Part shown: positions 29,865 through 42,501 of the stretch, one piece after another
How positions within the stretch are numbered: position 1 is the stretch's first letter
How the letters are laid out: every line of letters starts with the position of its first letter
Assembly (NCBI GenBank): GCA_002633025.1
Contig: NMRB01001820.1
Span: forward strand, 15,879 to 79,878
Reading direction: 5' to 3'
Length of the DNA: 64,000 nucleotides
From: Notospermus geniculatus
Lineage: Eukaryota; Nemertea; Pilidiophora; Heteronemertea; Lineidae
Notes under the pieces: generated by a model
What the model saw: the letters and a program-made list of their open reading frames with translations, nothing else
The model's database searches: none
Told to the model about the DNA's origin: nothing
Made by a program: the position numbers and the translations under genes

Positions 29865-30666
29865 AGTCGGACGAATCGCTTCGTTCTTGATAGGCGGCCA
29901 TGGCTAAAATGACCGTGTGCAGTAGACTTGTCGCACTAGTCTGTCACGGCTCTCCGTTTCTTGCTGTGTCAGACACGTGCTGGACGGATACATATCGCAC
30001 ACGGAACGGACCAGTCTGTCACCGCCCTTATGGACATTATTCCTATAAAATTCTTTGAATTCGACAGTCCCTCACAATAATAGGGAGTTTTCGCAAAGCC
30101 CCCGAAACGCCAACGCCAACGCCAAACCCATTGTTCGATGCCACGAAGAGGGCACCGAACAAAAGCTTATACGTTCGCGTTGGCGTTTCGGGGGCTTTGT
30201 GAAAACTCTATATTGTTAACAGATGACCTCGATGGAAGAGCGTGTTCTTGTGCTAGTATCGCATGCCTTTTTGATGTTTCTGATAAGGGCTACAACGATT
30301 CCGTGCGAATGGAAAATTGCTGGCAAGAGATAGGCCAATGGATTGGAAAGAATGGCAAGCCATCTTATGAAATTTAAAAATTTTTAATTCCGGTTCACGT
30401 TGTAGACATAAACGTATCCTTGTGAAAATAGGAAGATAGTTTAGGCATTGCAGCGTCACAAAATGAGTAGACTAGTTCCCTTGTCAAAATCGCAATAGCT
30501 AGAGTCGGACGAATCGCTTCGTTCTTGATAGGCGGCCATGGCTAAAATGACCGTGTGTAGTAGACTTGTCGCACTAGTCTGTCACGGCTCTCCGTTTTTT
30601 GCTGTGTCGGATACGTGCCGGACGGATACGTATCGCACACGGAACGGATCAGTCTGTCACCGCCTT
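29865..30666 (+). repeat. ~160-bp direct repeat pair
   Basis: Copies at 29865-30027 and 30503-30666 share agtcggacgaatcgcttcgt through gatcagtctgtcaccgcc, with a few substitutions. MITE U copy 2 lies between them. Confidence 0.8.
30084..30209. mobile_element. MITE U, copy 2
   Basis: The TIR is GGAGTTTTCGCAAAGCCCCC. Internal cgccaacgccaacgccaa repeats are shared with 19457-19583. Confidence 0.8.
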
Positions 30667-30790
30667 AACTACGACCCAATGGAAAGCGGAAGTCATGTAA
30701 TGTGGCAGTGCTTTGCGGTTTTTAATCATACATGTACCTGTCGATCATTTGTGGTCATTCCCCAATTGTTCGCGCTGTGCAATGGTTATT

Positions 30791-31268
30791 CCACGGTGAC
30801 TTTGCACCATACCCTCTTACCTACTACTTATGGTGCGAAACGACGCTCCCGGGTGTAAACAAACGCTAGGTTGTGTCAGTTCATTGCTCTTCTTCAGCAC
30901 AGTTGTGAAAAGTGGTCAGGAGATCAGTCTACTTCCGACTGATCCTGTGACAGGGAACCAGTTTACTTTAGACAGCCATCATGGCCACATGGAATGATCT
31001 TTCGCATGATTGCATCCCATGATCAAAGTGAATGGATTACTCCCAAAACTTTGTGTAATTTATAATTTTAGTATTCTGTTGTGAAAATACAATCTTTGCG
31101 GAGTACAAAAATGTATTGGTAGGTGTGATTTCGGGTTTTTTAGGGGTTGAAAACGGTGCCTGAAAATCGGGTCCTGTGTAGGCCTATGCGTAGTACATTT
31201 TCCCAAAACATTTCTCCACCTGTATATTATAGTAGTAGGTAAGAGGGTATGGTGCAAAGTCACCGTGG
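30791..31268. mobile_element. MITE with 36-bp TIRs
   Basis: The arm ccacggtgactttgcaccat at 30791 is inverted at 31233-31268. The interior has no coding capacity. Confidence 0.75.
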
Positions 31269-31368
31269 TTATTCAAGGGCCGCGTGTGAATAAAGGTCCG
31301 TTGAAAATCCACCTCTCAATTTCCTAACTTCCGCATTCCATTGGGTCAAAGTTAGATGTTGCCAGACT

Positions 31369-31618
31369 ATAGCCGTGGTTACACTACATAGAAACCTCCG
31401 GGTTTTTTGACACCCGGGTCTAGCCCGGCTCTGAAAAATCCCTCCTGAGGCCCGGTGCCCGTCAACACTACTCAAATTTGTGTGACGGGGACCTAAATGA
31501 AGCCCTCCAAAAACCATTCGAGCTCGGAGGGGATTATTACACCGCGTTTTTAAGAGGTGTGGACAGAAAATACCCGGGTTCGACACAGGTTTTTTTATGT
31601 AGTGTAACGAGGGCTTAT
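31369..31618. mobile_element. MITE with ccgtggttacactaca ends
   Basis: The left end ccgtggttacactacatag and the right end tatgtagtgtaac are inverted. A larger relative lies at 60243-60722. Confidence 0.65.
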
Positions 31619-31972
31619 ATCTGTCAAGATCAGGTCTGGTCTCCTGTTGGGGATATTACCTAGAATAATAATATCTGAATGCATTATTACACGACTGTCA
31701 TGGCTTCACTCTCTCGGACACCATTTAGCAGGCGGTCAACCGCAGATTTAGGCCTGTCTACGAATTCACTAAATCACATAAATTTTGTAATTTCAAATGG
31801 GAGTCGCGAAAACTTACATGTAGGTCTATCACTTTTTACTGACGGGAACAGTTCCCTCAAGCTGATGTCAGGTCGACCTTGCGATGGCACAGAACAGGCG
31901 CAGACTGACTTTTCCGGATCACTTTACGTTTGAGGTACGACAGCGTGGAACAAATCAGTCGCCGATCTGGTG

Positions 31973-32527
31973 TACACTCCTTTCGCAGTGTCTTCTCACT
32001 CATACCTATCGTTCATAGACACTGCTTACAATGGCCCGATCCCCGCCGATTTACCACTAGAGGGCGTTTGCGTAACTAACGAAATACATGAAACATTTTC
32101 TGATTGGTTCACTGTCAGCGCCCTTGACAACCACGGCAGACTGGTCACTCGTCGGAAAGCATTTTATATGGGACAGTTGCATTATGACGTAGCACGACTA
32201 GTCTACAACAACAGCAATGGCTGCCCCCCCCCCGCCGTGTCCAGTATGCAGTGTCACTTTGCACTTTTCAGTGTTCAGCTCGTGCTTTTTTTGTTTTGAA
32301 ACATCGCTAAAGAAGTGGATAACGGCGCTCTATACGAGATTATTCTGTTTGTAGTGATTGATCTTGTTAAACAGGCCGAAGCTGGGAGCAACGCCGGCGC
32401 TGTTTCCCGCGCTATTTGGCCGCTGACTAGTGCTGCCACCATGCGATAAATCGGCGGGGATTGGGCCATTGTAAGCAGTGTCTATGAACGATAGGTATGA
32501 GTGAGAAGACACTGCGAAAGGAGTGTA
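31973..32527. mobile_element. hAT/MULE-like MITE with 8-bp duplication
   Basis: TIRs of about 85 bp start TACACTCCTTTCGCAGTGTC. The perfect 8-bp duplication ATCTGGTG lies at 31965-31972 and 32528-32535. An 8-bp duplication fits hAT, P or Merlin-type transposases. Confidence 0.9.
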
Positions 32528-32535
32528 ATCTGGTG

Positions 32536-34019
32536 TGACTGACATGACTGCAGTTGCGTCTCAGTTACGACGATCGGGATCAGTCGCCGATCAAAAAGAT
32601 CACAAATCGCAAGAGTTGATCCGATTCAACTTCTGTGTCATCCCGACGGGCGTAATCNCACCGTTGTTGATCCGCATCTAATTTAGATTCGGAGTATGAT
32701 CGGCTATGCTATCCGAGCTTAATAGATCCACACTTAAGGTGAAGGGATACCTAAGCACAAAATAATGCACGCACAAAATTGAAAAATCGATATCTTTTCT
32801 ATAGCCTAAAGTAATCTATTTATAACCCAGAGGAATCGGAACCAGTCATTGTTAGTTTAGGCCTCTGGGCGGCTTGAGATGAATTGGCCTGTGGATTTAT
32901 TGTAACGTCGAACAGTGGGTTGGTGAGAATGATGGGATGTGGACACCCGAACCATGGAGGGGTGTACCTCTCCATGGTTCGGGTGTGTTTGGTACACACT
33001 CCGAGTCCGAGTCGCGGTTCGTTCGAGCCTGCCCGGGTCCGCATTTCAATGGGGAAGGTACGCAAGCGCAGAAAGCGTCATGGGCGACGTCATGATTCCT
33101 TGAGTCGGCACCCGGGAAACCAGGCGGCGTCGTCGTCTGACGTATACACCAAACTTAAATTAGGCCCACAAATAATAATTGCACGCTCTGCATACTCAAA
33201 TCCACGTCTTATACTTCAGTTTTTACGGTCTTCATCGTTCCCCATGCGTTGCAGCCTCAAACGCGCCTTAGTCGTGGAGCAAAGGCCATTTTTTGTCATT
33301 CTCGAAAAATTATTTACATAACCATATCACAGCGGTGTTCCACATTTGACGTCAGTTTGCTTCGCAGATTGGCCGCGTCGCGGCGTTCCGGGAACATGGC
33401 GTCAAGTTTATTACTTAAGTATAAACCCTTCTCCGTACATTCTGATATAAAATTATGAATTTGGGTTAGCAGTAATGCTATTAATTAACCTTTAATTAGA
33501 CCCTAAAGTGCAAAACAAAACCAAAAATCACAGAAAAAGCGGGGAATTCCACCCGAGTCGATCAATAAGCTGTTGTTATGGGCTGGCACACAAAAGATTT
33601 AGTTCTGAGACCGCTGGTAGGCCTGTGCCGATTTGTTAGTTATCCGTTATTAAACACGGACATTCTGCAGAATAAGAACGGACAAATACCGGCTTTTTTG
33701 TAGTGGAAGCGCAGCTTATAAATTACTGAGCAGAAACTTCAAGATCTACATTCCCTCGTCCAAATGATTTTTTATACAAGTACATGTACTTCAATAATGA
33801 TCTCCCTACCCTGCCTATTTCAAGCGTGCATTTTTCACTCATAATCATGAAATCCATACCTATGGGACGAGAAATAAAAATAAAAATTTATCTTTACGTT
33901 TAACGAGACATGAGTTTGCAAAATTAGTTCCTACAACGTTCCTCGACTACACACAATTCCCTCCCTGACTGTTAGTCTGGTCAAAATATGAAATGACCCA
34001 CCACGGGACCCTTAGGTCA
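32536..34019. other. No gene recognised; one hairpin
   Basis: A strong hairpin (acacccgaaccatgg...ccatggttcgggtgt) lies at about 32942-32987. Bases 33650-33725 repeat part of MITE W inverted. The open frame at 32884-33321 crosses the hairpin and has no recognised motif. Confidence 0.45.
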
Positions 34020-34802
34020 AACTCTATTGGCAAATAAAAGTAGGCCACAATTTATGGAGTGGAAGGGGTCGAAATTGATTGCCATGATAGCAACCATGTC
34101 CCGAAAATCTGATGAAAAAAGGCCAAAAAATGCTTTTTCAGTTTATTTCGCACTTGACCATACCACTTTGGATGCATTTTCTGCTATTTGCTTTTGTTTC
34201 CCCAGAGCCAAAGTTTGGCGAACTTTTGTCGAACTTTGACCTCTGTGACCTTGAAAAGTAGGTCAAACGTGAATCAAAACCCGTTATATAGGCCTATGTT
34301 ATGTATCCTAATTAGATAAATCTGTGATAAAAATTTGGAGACGATCCAGTCATTAGTTCAGGAGTTATTGCACTTTTTGTGTTTTTGGTTTTGGCCACCT
34401 GGAGGCCAAGTCAAGAATCGAATCGGACCGAAACTTGGTGTCATAGGTCACCTGACCGAGTTTCAGACCAATACCTCCAGCGGTTACGAAACCACGCTGG
34501 TGATTCAAACTCAAAATTATTTTATTCGTACGCGAAGTCGTTGATGCATAACTAATGGTGCTTGTCGTATTCGCAGTTCATCTGGTAAATGGAAGGGGTG
34601 ACGGGTAATTACAAAATAAGCTGTCACCCCTTTTATTTGCCGAAACAACTGCAAAAATAGTCAACACGATTAGTTATGCATGAGTAAAATCGCGTACGAA
34701 AAAAAGATTTTTAGGTTTGAATCACCAGCGTGGAAACGTGCCCTGCTAACGGACGACGACGGACACTGCAGGACGACAAAAGCTCACCGGTGAGCTAAAA
34801 AT
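34020..34802. repeat. Dispersed repeat related to 11640-12055
   Basis: It shares gacctctgtgaccttgaaaa, gcactttttgtgtttttggt and the terminal acgacgg/agctcaccggtgagct part. It is interrupted by the 240-bp element at 34493-34732. Confidence 0.8.
34493..34732. mobile_element. CACGCTGG element, complete 240-bp copy
   Basis: The ends are CACGCTGGTGATTCAAAC and its inverse. The duplication GAAAC lies at 34488-34492 and 34733-34737. The uninterrupted relative near 11967 reads ttacgaaacgtg, which proves a 5-bp duplication on insertion. Confidence 0.95.
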
Positions 34803-35210
34803 TCTGTTTGATCTTTATTTTAATTGTAAAATGAAGTGCTGAAGTTCAATGATGCGCTACCCGTTATTTATTTCAGCCTGGAATCACATTTTTCATTGGA
34901 AAACTTTGATTCTTTCGCATTTCAAAACTATTAGATAAGGCTGAAATTTTTACATCAGATGGGTAATGGCCATATTATTGCATGTCTAAAATAGTACCAA
35001 GACTCCAGCTTGCATGGTGTTCAATTTATATTGAAGATTACTTAGGGGTCATTTTTGGGCCGCCCGATATAATACTATGAACAGTGGAAGGGAAAACCGA
35101 AGAAAAACGCAGCATTTGGGTCCATCACTGGCTCCTGTCGAACCATCTTTTCCTCTGTCGTGTGTCGCGTGCAATGTCCTTCTGTCGAGAACCACTCTCA
35201 AGAATGGAAC

Positions 35211-35381
35211 AAAAATGAAGAAATTCGATAACACCTTTTTCATGATCAACTTAGTATTATTGAGACTAGCTTTCGACCCTTACTAGGTCTTCATCAGGTG
35301 AAGACCTAGTAAGGGTCGAAAGCTAGTCTCAATAATACTTAGTTGATCATGAAAAAGGTGTTATCGAATTTCTTCATTTTT
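35211..35381. repeat. 171-bp near-perfect palindrome
   Basis: Arms of 83 bp have one mismatch and are separated by 5 bp. The minus strand contains CTGATGA (35291-35297), then GACC...GGTC and GAAA (35271-35274), a hammerhead-ribozyme-like core with one extra A. A diverged relative lies at about 62680-62845, and both are followed by gatcaacacggcacccatca. Confidence 0.85.
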
Positions 35382-35662
35382 ATATCATTGCTGATCAACA
35401 CGGCACCCATCAACACGTCAAGAATGGAACATGCACTATTCTATGACACAACTCTCCGAGACCATAAACACCTTCTGACATAAACTTTCTGTGGCCTTTC
35501 CACGTGTGAGAGAATTTGTGATTCATGTGTTCATTGAACTTCGCATTAGTAAAGAGAAATGTCCAAAAACCTGTGACCATTTGTGGGGTGGTCACACGAA
35601 GAATTCGAAAAATCGTCAGATTTAATTTGAAGGCGCTACAACGGTAACATCAACTAACCTAA

Positions 35663-36602
35663 TGCACCGGTCAATCGGCATCTTGAACTACCCCCCCCCC
35701 CTCAAGCATTCACCCTGGATTCACCTTTGGTTCAATAAAATAGGGTCAAGATTCACCCCAATTCACTTACAGCTCAGAAACATCCGCTGAAGATTCACAT
35801 TCAAAACCTTGTCAAGGATTTGACATTGGTGAAAGATTCACATCAAAATTTATCTGACTAGAAAACTTTGGTCAAGATTCACTTGATTTCCAACACATCA
35901 ACTAGATAAGCGAGCGATCTATTTTTGCAAATAGGCATAGCCAAAGCCAGTAAATGTACATTTTTATTCCTTGTGTGATTTTGGATGACTGCAACCTGTG
36001 GACAAGACCACACTGAAGCTTTGCTGTACCGGTACTGATGCCCTTTATTTTTTAAAAAAGTTTTTATCAATGCATCCATGCGAATTATGGGTCAGGGATG
36101 TATTGTGCTAGGCCCCACAGTAGATAGCCCCATCCACCCACCCCTACGCAGCCGAACGGACCACACCTGCCCTAGCCCGCCCGACCCGAACTCGCAGCGA
36201 TCACAGCGCCCCTAGTAGTACCTGGGCCAGCCACTTCCGGTTTACCTCGCTTCCAGGTGTAATTCCTAGGCGCCAGGTTAGTTTTTAACCTCACCGACAG
36301 AAGTGAGCCAAATATTTCCTAGATCGAACTTGCTGCCAGGTCTAGTCTATTTTCTTCAAAAATATTGGTTGAAGATTCGATGCCTATTCGTTTTCAGCAA
36401 TTAGTTTTCGGTCAAGATTCACCTTCACCTTTCGGTCAAGATTCACTGTCAATGGACAGTATTTTTTTTCACCAAAGATTCACAACTCATTCACAAATAG
36501 GCGGATAATATTGGTTGAAGATTCGGCGCCGACTCGGCGTCGAATAGCCGTCGATGCTTGAGGGGGGGGGGGGGTAGTTCAAGATGCCGATTGACCGGTG
36601 CA
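35663..36602. mobile_element. MITE-like element with 49-bp TIRs and poly-C ends
   Basis: The left end tgcaccggtcaatcggcatc runs into a poly-C tract and is inverted at 36554-36602. The interior has many aagattcac words. No coding is supported. Confidence 0.8.
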
Positions 36603-36619
36603 AAAAATTTCAATACTGT

Positions 36620-37575
36620 TTACGCTATTTGACATAGAAAACAGGTGAGAAGTGGGCGAATAAAAATCCCGTCTGATATGTGATGAAGGCTTTTTAAGAA
36701 TACATCCATAAAAAATTGGAGCACACTAGCTCCAAAACGAAGGAAGTTATGGCGTCTTTTCATTGGTCACAAAATGCCCCCTGGTGGCCAATTGAAAGAC
36801 CGATTGGTCCGAAAATCAACAGATTCGTGTTGGACCCACATATATACCTCTCCACCCAAAAAAATCAGAAAATTCTGATTTAATTTGAACATGCTCGGGT
36901 GAAAACGTCGCCAGTGGACAGTTTACGCTATTTGACCTGGAAAACAGATAAAAAGTAGGCCAAATAAAAATTCCGTCTGATATGTGATGAAGGCTTTTCA
37001 CATGTACATCCATTACAAATTTGAGCATCCTAGCTCAAAAACGAAGGAAGTTGCAGCCATTTTTTAATTTTCACAAAACGCACCCGGGCCCTGGTGGGCA
37101 AATGGAAAGTTTGATTCGGCCGAAAATCGATAGAAGCGTGAAGGACCCAAATATACACCTTTCCACCAAAAATGATAAAAATTAGATTTAGTTTGAACGT
37201 GCTAGAACGGTACCGTCGTTTTCACAAAACCCCCACTGGTGGCCAAATGAAAAGTCCGATTCTGCCGAAAATCGATAGGATCGTGAAGGACGCACATATA
37301 CACATTTCCACCAAAAAGGAGAAAATTATCTTTGATTTGAATGTGCTAGAGCAGTAACGTCGTTTTCACACGACGCCCCCTGGTGGCCAAATGGAAAGTC
37401 CAATTCCGCTGAAAATCGATAGATTCGTGACGGACCTACATATACACCTTTCCACTAAAAGTCAGGAAAATTCGATGTAATTTCAACGTGCAAGAGCGGT
37501 AACGTCGTCAATGGACAGACAGACGGACGTCGCAGGGGACGACAATACCCCTCGAGCCGCCCGCAGGCCGATGGG
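36620..37575. repeat. Tandem ~150-bp units
   Basis: About five units carry cccctggtggccaaatggaa, ccgaaaatcgatag and gacccacatatacacc. They end in gacagacagacggacg and a GC-rich tail. They are related to the arrays at 11090 and 34020. Confidence 0.75.
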
Positions 37576-37737
37576 TAAAAATGACTGGTTGATAAGTAAA
37601 TGAAGTAGGCCAAGGTTCATTGTGTCGTGGAACAGGCCGTCTTAGAGCTATCAAAACAAACACCGAGAGACGGTTTTGAGTATGACATTCAGTGCAGTAG
37701 CATACAAATCAGGTGAATATAGAAAACAGAGGTACGC

Positions 37738-39005
37738 GAAAAAATATTCTCCCGGAAAAAATCCCCCAGGAAATAATCCACCAGAAAAATTCCCCCTGGA
37801 AAAAATCCACCCAGAAAAATCCACTTTTTGGTAAAGTAGGAAAAATCCCCCTGGAAAGAATCCCCTTTTGGGTAGAGTAGGAAAAATCCCCCTTTTGGTA
37901 AAGCACATGTATAGGAAAAAATCCCCTCTTCACAGCCGGCATTGTCATAGTGTATACTCTTCTTGATTCCGAACTGATTCGAATTCTCTTAGTATTTGAA
38001 TCGGTAGGGTTTAAGCCACATTATTTACACCTGTGACGTCGCCCGACAAAGTTCTGGCATCTACCAACTGTGTTAACTGGTATCCCATGCTCACAATTTT
38101 ACAACGTGTTCTTTTGGTTCGCTATGGAGCCGCTTCGAGCGCTAGCTGGGGCCATATGGACCCCTATTTTCACACCAGTTTTGAAGCTATTTTTAGACAT
38201 AAGCTTTCCTTGACGTTTACGGCCTTATTTTGCGGTATTTTAACGTCATATTGCGTCTGGTGATAGTGTACCACTAGCTTTCGACCTGATTAGTTGGGCA
38301 CTGCGAACAAATGTCAGCAAAGGTACAAATTTCGGCGATTTCTAAAGCTATTTATATTTGCACGCCGAGCTTGTGTACAAAGTGTAGTTCCACGATTTGT
38401 CCGCTAAGAGCGCTGGTATTGCGTGGTCGCGTCGATTTTTCGTAGGGGTGGGCAGCCAACCCTGCGTTCACATGTTCAGCCAAGCTTTTTTCCCGTAAGA
38501 TTGTGTGCAGTTTACAGTAACCACTTCCTCCACATTCCTCCCTTCTCCCCAACCATGCTTATTCGACATAGCGAACCCCTGTCGCCTCCAGGCTTGTTTG
38601 TTTAGTATTTTGACGCTTCATGTTGGTGTGACATAGCTTCATAGCTTCATAGTTACATGTACTTTCACGCCAAACTTCGCTCAGTGTGTGGCCAAGTGGG
38701 CCAGGAGGGGGACAACAGATAAGATACATGTAAAAAATTTCTTTCTTCAGTTTTTATTTTAGGCCTTGGGAAGAACGTTCAAGTATGGTGAACTACGAAG
38801 TAATCTTTTCGAGGGGGATTTTATTTTTTCCTACTTCACTAACTTAAAAGGGCATTTTTTCCTACTTTAGCAAAAAGGGAATTCTTTCCAGGGGATTTTT
38901 TCCTACATGTAGTACTTTTCCCAAAAGTGGGTTTTTTCCCGGTGGATTTTTTCCTGGGGGATTTTTTCCGATGGATTTTTTCCTGGGGAATTTTTTCCTA
39001 CATTC
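37738..39005. repeat. Inverted minisatellite pair framing ~0.9 kb
   Basis: ggaaaaaatccccc units at 37738-37925 are inverted as gggggattttttcc units at 38815-39005. Frames through them give F/P/G-rich peptides that I regard as artefacts. The whole may be a transposon with minisatellite ends. Confidence 0.65.
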
Positions 39006-39268
39006 GAAATCAGACAATGGTTCTCAGAGGATTTTCGCTACAAAATCCTCGGCGGACGCTCTCCGTCACTGACTCCCCACAACACAAGTTTTCTACGTGG
39101 AAGGGAAAACTAGATCCTCACGGGGAACCGTAACAAAAAGTTCGTTACCGTATGAAGTTCTGGGCCCATATTCATAAACATACTTAAGTCTAAGTGTGAT
39201 ACTTATCCTTTGTTCAACACAAAAGATACAGTACAGGCCCTTTTACACGGTGCCTGTTTGGTGAAACA

Positions 39269-39425
39269 GGTGTAACGTAATTCACTGCCCCCCATAAATC
39301 AGTGCCCTACCCTATTGTGTAGGACGGAATAAGCCGCACAAGGAGGTCAACCAATATTCAGGATACAATAGAACCTTTTGTTACCCGGGCACTGGTTTAC
39401 AGGGACATTCATTTACATTACACCT
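39269..39425. mobile_element. MITE Y, copy 2
   Basis: GGTGTAACGTAATTCACTG at the left; inverted relative to 20610-20791, and complete, without Ns. Confidence 0.8.
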
Positions 39426-40325
39426 GCCTAAACCTGCATCGGGTCCGTTCGGGTTATGTCACGTCACTTGACATGAAATCGCATTTAGACGGTGCTCGTT
39501 CCTGGAACCGATCCAGAACTTGATCGAGGCCAGTTAGTTCTCAGAGTGGCCAATGGGGTGTTCTTGAATCTCCTGTCAACTGGGGTGAGTGTAAAATGCT
39601 GATCAGCATGGCATGATGTAAAATGTCAATCAGCAGTACGTGTACACACAGAAAAATATTCGTCTCCACTTGAGATAAGTGGGGTCTTGAAGCGCTTGGA
39701 TACACAATTATCTTGTACTTGAGATAGTAATATCTCGAATCGAGAAAGCATCTGTCTAATGACAAAACTTGATATATCTGTGACACAACCTGAGACAAAC
39801 GGCGTGTTAAGCCTTCCGATACACAACTTGTCTCACGCTTGAGATATCAATAATATCGAACCGAGATATTGGTCAACATGGACCACCAGTTCAATAAACT
39901 GGATCAACATGGACCACCAGTTCGACCTGACGAGACATCAATGTTGTAATTCGCAAAAATGAAATACAGAAACGCTGAATCACGATTAAGCAAACATATA
40001 AGAATATATATTGATAAACTATGGTTTGAAATCTGAGACACAAATTTCAGATTGTTAATGTTTCCCTTTCAAAACTCTAAAAACAATAATTGTACATCAT
40101 CGGTTTTCTCTCAACCATACATTAAAGAGATTTTCTGCTGTGCATTGGTATACCCCATCCAACTGAACTGTACATAGCTTCTCGGCCTATTGGCTAAGGC
40201 TAAAGCTATTACGAAATTTTAGAGTTGCGGTCTTTGCAAGTTGCAAAGTTATGCAACCAGGACCAAAAACTCAACTGTTGGGTTGATGCAACCATGCAGT
40301 TGGTTATAAACAACCCAAGAATATA

Positions 40326-40775
40326 CAGTAAAATCACCTTTTATTGGTGGTGCTCTAATTTCTGTAGGCCCTGGTTTTGAAGGTATTTGAGGGCCAAAAT
40401 GGGGGTGGGTAATAGCCGATTGTGTGTCAGCATAGGTACTTCTTTGGAACTGCTGAACTGTGAAGAAAGTTCGTGGAAAGTACCTTCTATAATGAATGGG
40501 GCAATACCAACATGAAGTACCTTGGCTTACGTCAGGCACACTAAATTGAACCCAGGGTCCAAACAAGAATAGGCATAATAGGAGTTACCGAAGAAAAAAT
40601 GCTGATTTCGAAATCAACACCTGTCATAGCCGTTTTGTGTCTGCTTCACTGATCACACAATTTGATCAAACTTAACCACATAATACACCCCCCCCCCCCA
40701 TTTTGGCCCTCAAATACCTTCAAAACCAGGGCCTGCAGAAATTTTGAGCACCACCAATAAAAGGTGATTTTACTG
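40326..40775. mobile_element. Tc1/mariner-type MITE with ~80-bp TIRs
   Basis: The ends are CAGTAAAATCACCTTTTATT and its inverse, with TA at 40324-40325 and 40776-40777. The TIRs include tttgaaggtatttgagggcc. Confidence 0.85.
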
Positions 40776-40916
40776 TAAATTCATATCAAAATGCAGCTGC
40801 GCACATTCTAGTCTCAGGGATAGATGACAGTTCACTCAGGTCAACACATTACATCTCTCTAAATAATATTATGAGTACTCACAGTGACATTTCGTTGTCT
40901 CCAGATAAGACCACAA

Positions 40917-41064
40917 GGGGCCGTATGCACCAAAAGAAGATTATCCTGAACTCAGGTTGAGCCACAACTTTTCAATTGTTCAGGTTTGCCAGGGCATGAT
41001 GTGACAATGGAAAATTTGTGGCTCAATCTGAGTTCAAGATAATCTTCGTTGGTGCATACAGCCC
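40917..41064. mobile_element. Short hairpin MITE (gggccgtatgcaccaa)
   Basis: ggggccgtatgcaccaa...gaagattatcctgaactcag is inverted at 41020-41064. The loop is about 60 bp. Confidence 0.75.
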
Positions 41065-42250
41065 AATATATCATCCAGAAAATTTGACTGGAGACAGTCG
41101 TATGTCAACTTGAGATATCAGTTATTTCTACCGAGTTTCTAAGATCTCAACCGAGATACAAAAGTAACTTCTTTTACGGACAAGCGTTCAAGTGATTTTT
41201 ATCTCAGGAGGAGATAAATTTTTTTCTGTGTGTCGCTGTCGTTTCGGATAGTGTCAGCGTTGCCGTGGTCATGTTTGTTACATGGGTTGTGCGCCATTCG
41301 AGGGTCGATTGGAGAACTTGAGTTGAGAAAACTCTTACAATTTATTGATAATCCTGTTTTGTTGTTGGCATCCTCCAAACAAAGCTGTCTTTGCAATGGT
41401 TAGGCAAACTGAGACTGAGCTGAACATTTACAGAAGCTCTTCGTACCTTTAACGATGTTGTTACTGCACGCTTTGGGAAGCGTTTGGGAGAAAATTGGCA
41501 GGAGAAGATAGCTTTGTTTGAGTGAGGATGCCTACTACCATAAAGGAATCAACCATAAAGGTTTAACTGCGAACTGTGAACTTACTGAGGGATACACTTC
41601 ATGTGTTGCCACCAGATGTCTCTCACTGCCTGAATTTTGGCTTTACGTAATAGGCAGGAGCTTCAACTTTTTTTGTGGTGAAGGGGTACATGAACCTGGC
41701 AACTTGATGCTTTGAATTCCATTTCTGAGGATAACAGAGCTATTTTCAGCACAATTAGTGTTCCACGTGCAAATGTACGTTAGCCTATTCAAATGTACAC
41801 AGATGACCCTGCACTCACATCGTTCGTGGGGTCCTCGTTAATTCAGTCCTTTTGTATCATAAGATCAACTACATGTAGTTGGAATTCAACCAAATTTCCA
41901 GTAAACGTGCAGAAGGGCCTCTCCTATCAATATGGAAGAGTCGGAATGCAAATCCGTTGAGGTTTAAAGGGATACTGTCCACATTCATGAAATCCTAAAT
42001 TTGTAAGTTGAACCTTTATAATGGTTGATTCCTTTATGCTACTACAAAACAGGAGGCTCAATAACTATCACGCGTGTAGCCTAATACAGTTTCCCCAAAT
42101 TCTAGAGCAGCCAAAACCAGCCCAAAACAGTGCGTTCTGTTCTGGGGCACGTTCTGCACACACCAACACACACACAGTCGATCATAAAGTTGTCAAATTC
42201 ACTTGAAATGCCGTAGCATAAGTTCTGATGAAGCGAATTACATGTACATG

Positions 42251-42501
42251 TGTACCTTCTTTTGAAACATCTTAGCTCGCGGATACCTCACAGCTTCGTG
42301 TTTCTCCATGCATGTCCCCCGCCGGTCACTCATCTGACAGACAAGGCTGCCAGGTTTTGGAATCGTTACGAAGGTCGTACAGTTCATGACTATGAGGCAG
42401 ACTGCAGCACAAGAAATACGTGACTTTTCTTCTCCATTATCTAAAGATGGTGACCGTAAACTCCAACCTGTCACCACGATTTGGTAAATTGTGAATTTCA
42501 T
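42251..42501 (-). CDS. PAN/apple-like exon, copy 2
   Basis: It is near-identical in protein to the exon at 21347 (CAAVCLIVMNC, RRGTCMEKHEAVRYPRAKMF) and is followed by the donor AAG|GTACAC at the same codon. Relative to copy 1 it keeps one extra cysteine (VCQMSD where copy 1 has VRQMSD), a more PAN-like pattern. Whether either copy is expressed is unknown. Confidence 0.5.

Larger units (their letters stand above)
39645..41233. mobile_element. Element with ACACACAGAAAAA ends
   Basis: The tips ACACACAGAAAAA and TTTTTCTGTGTGT are inverted, with gagata/tatctc words just inside. 61833-62458 has similar tips and subterminal words. Two other MITEs are nested inside. Confidence 0.6.

Noticed and set aside
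32884-33321. 145-codon frame
   Set aside because: It crosses a strong hairpin, has basic low-complexity composition and no homologous copy in the window.
37651-37948. Frames rich in F, P and G
   Set aside because: They are translations of the ggaaaaaatccccc minisatellite.
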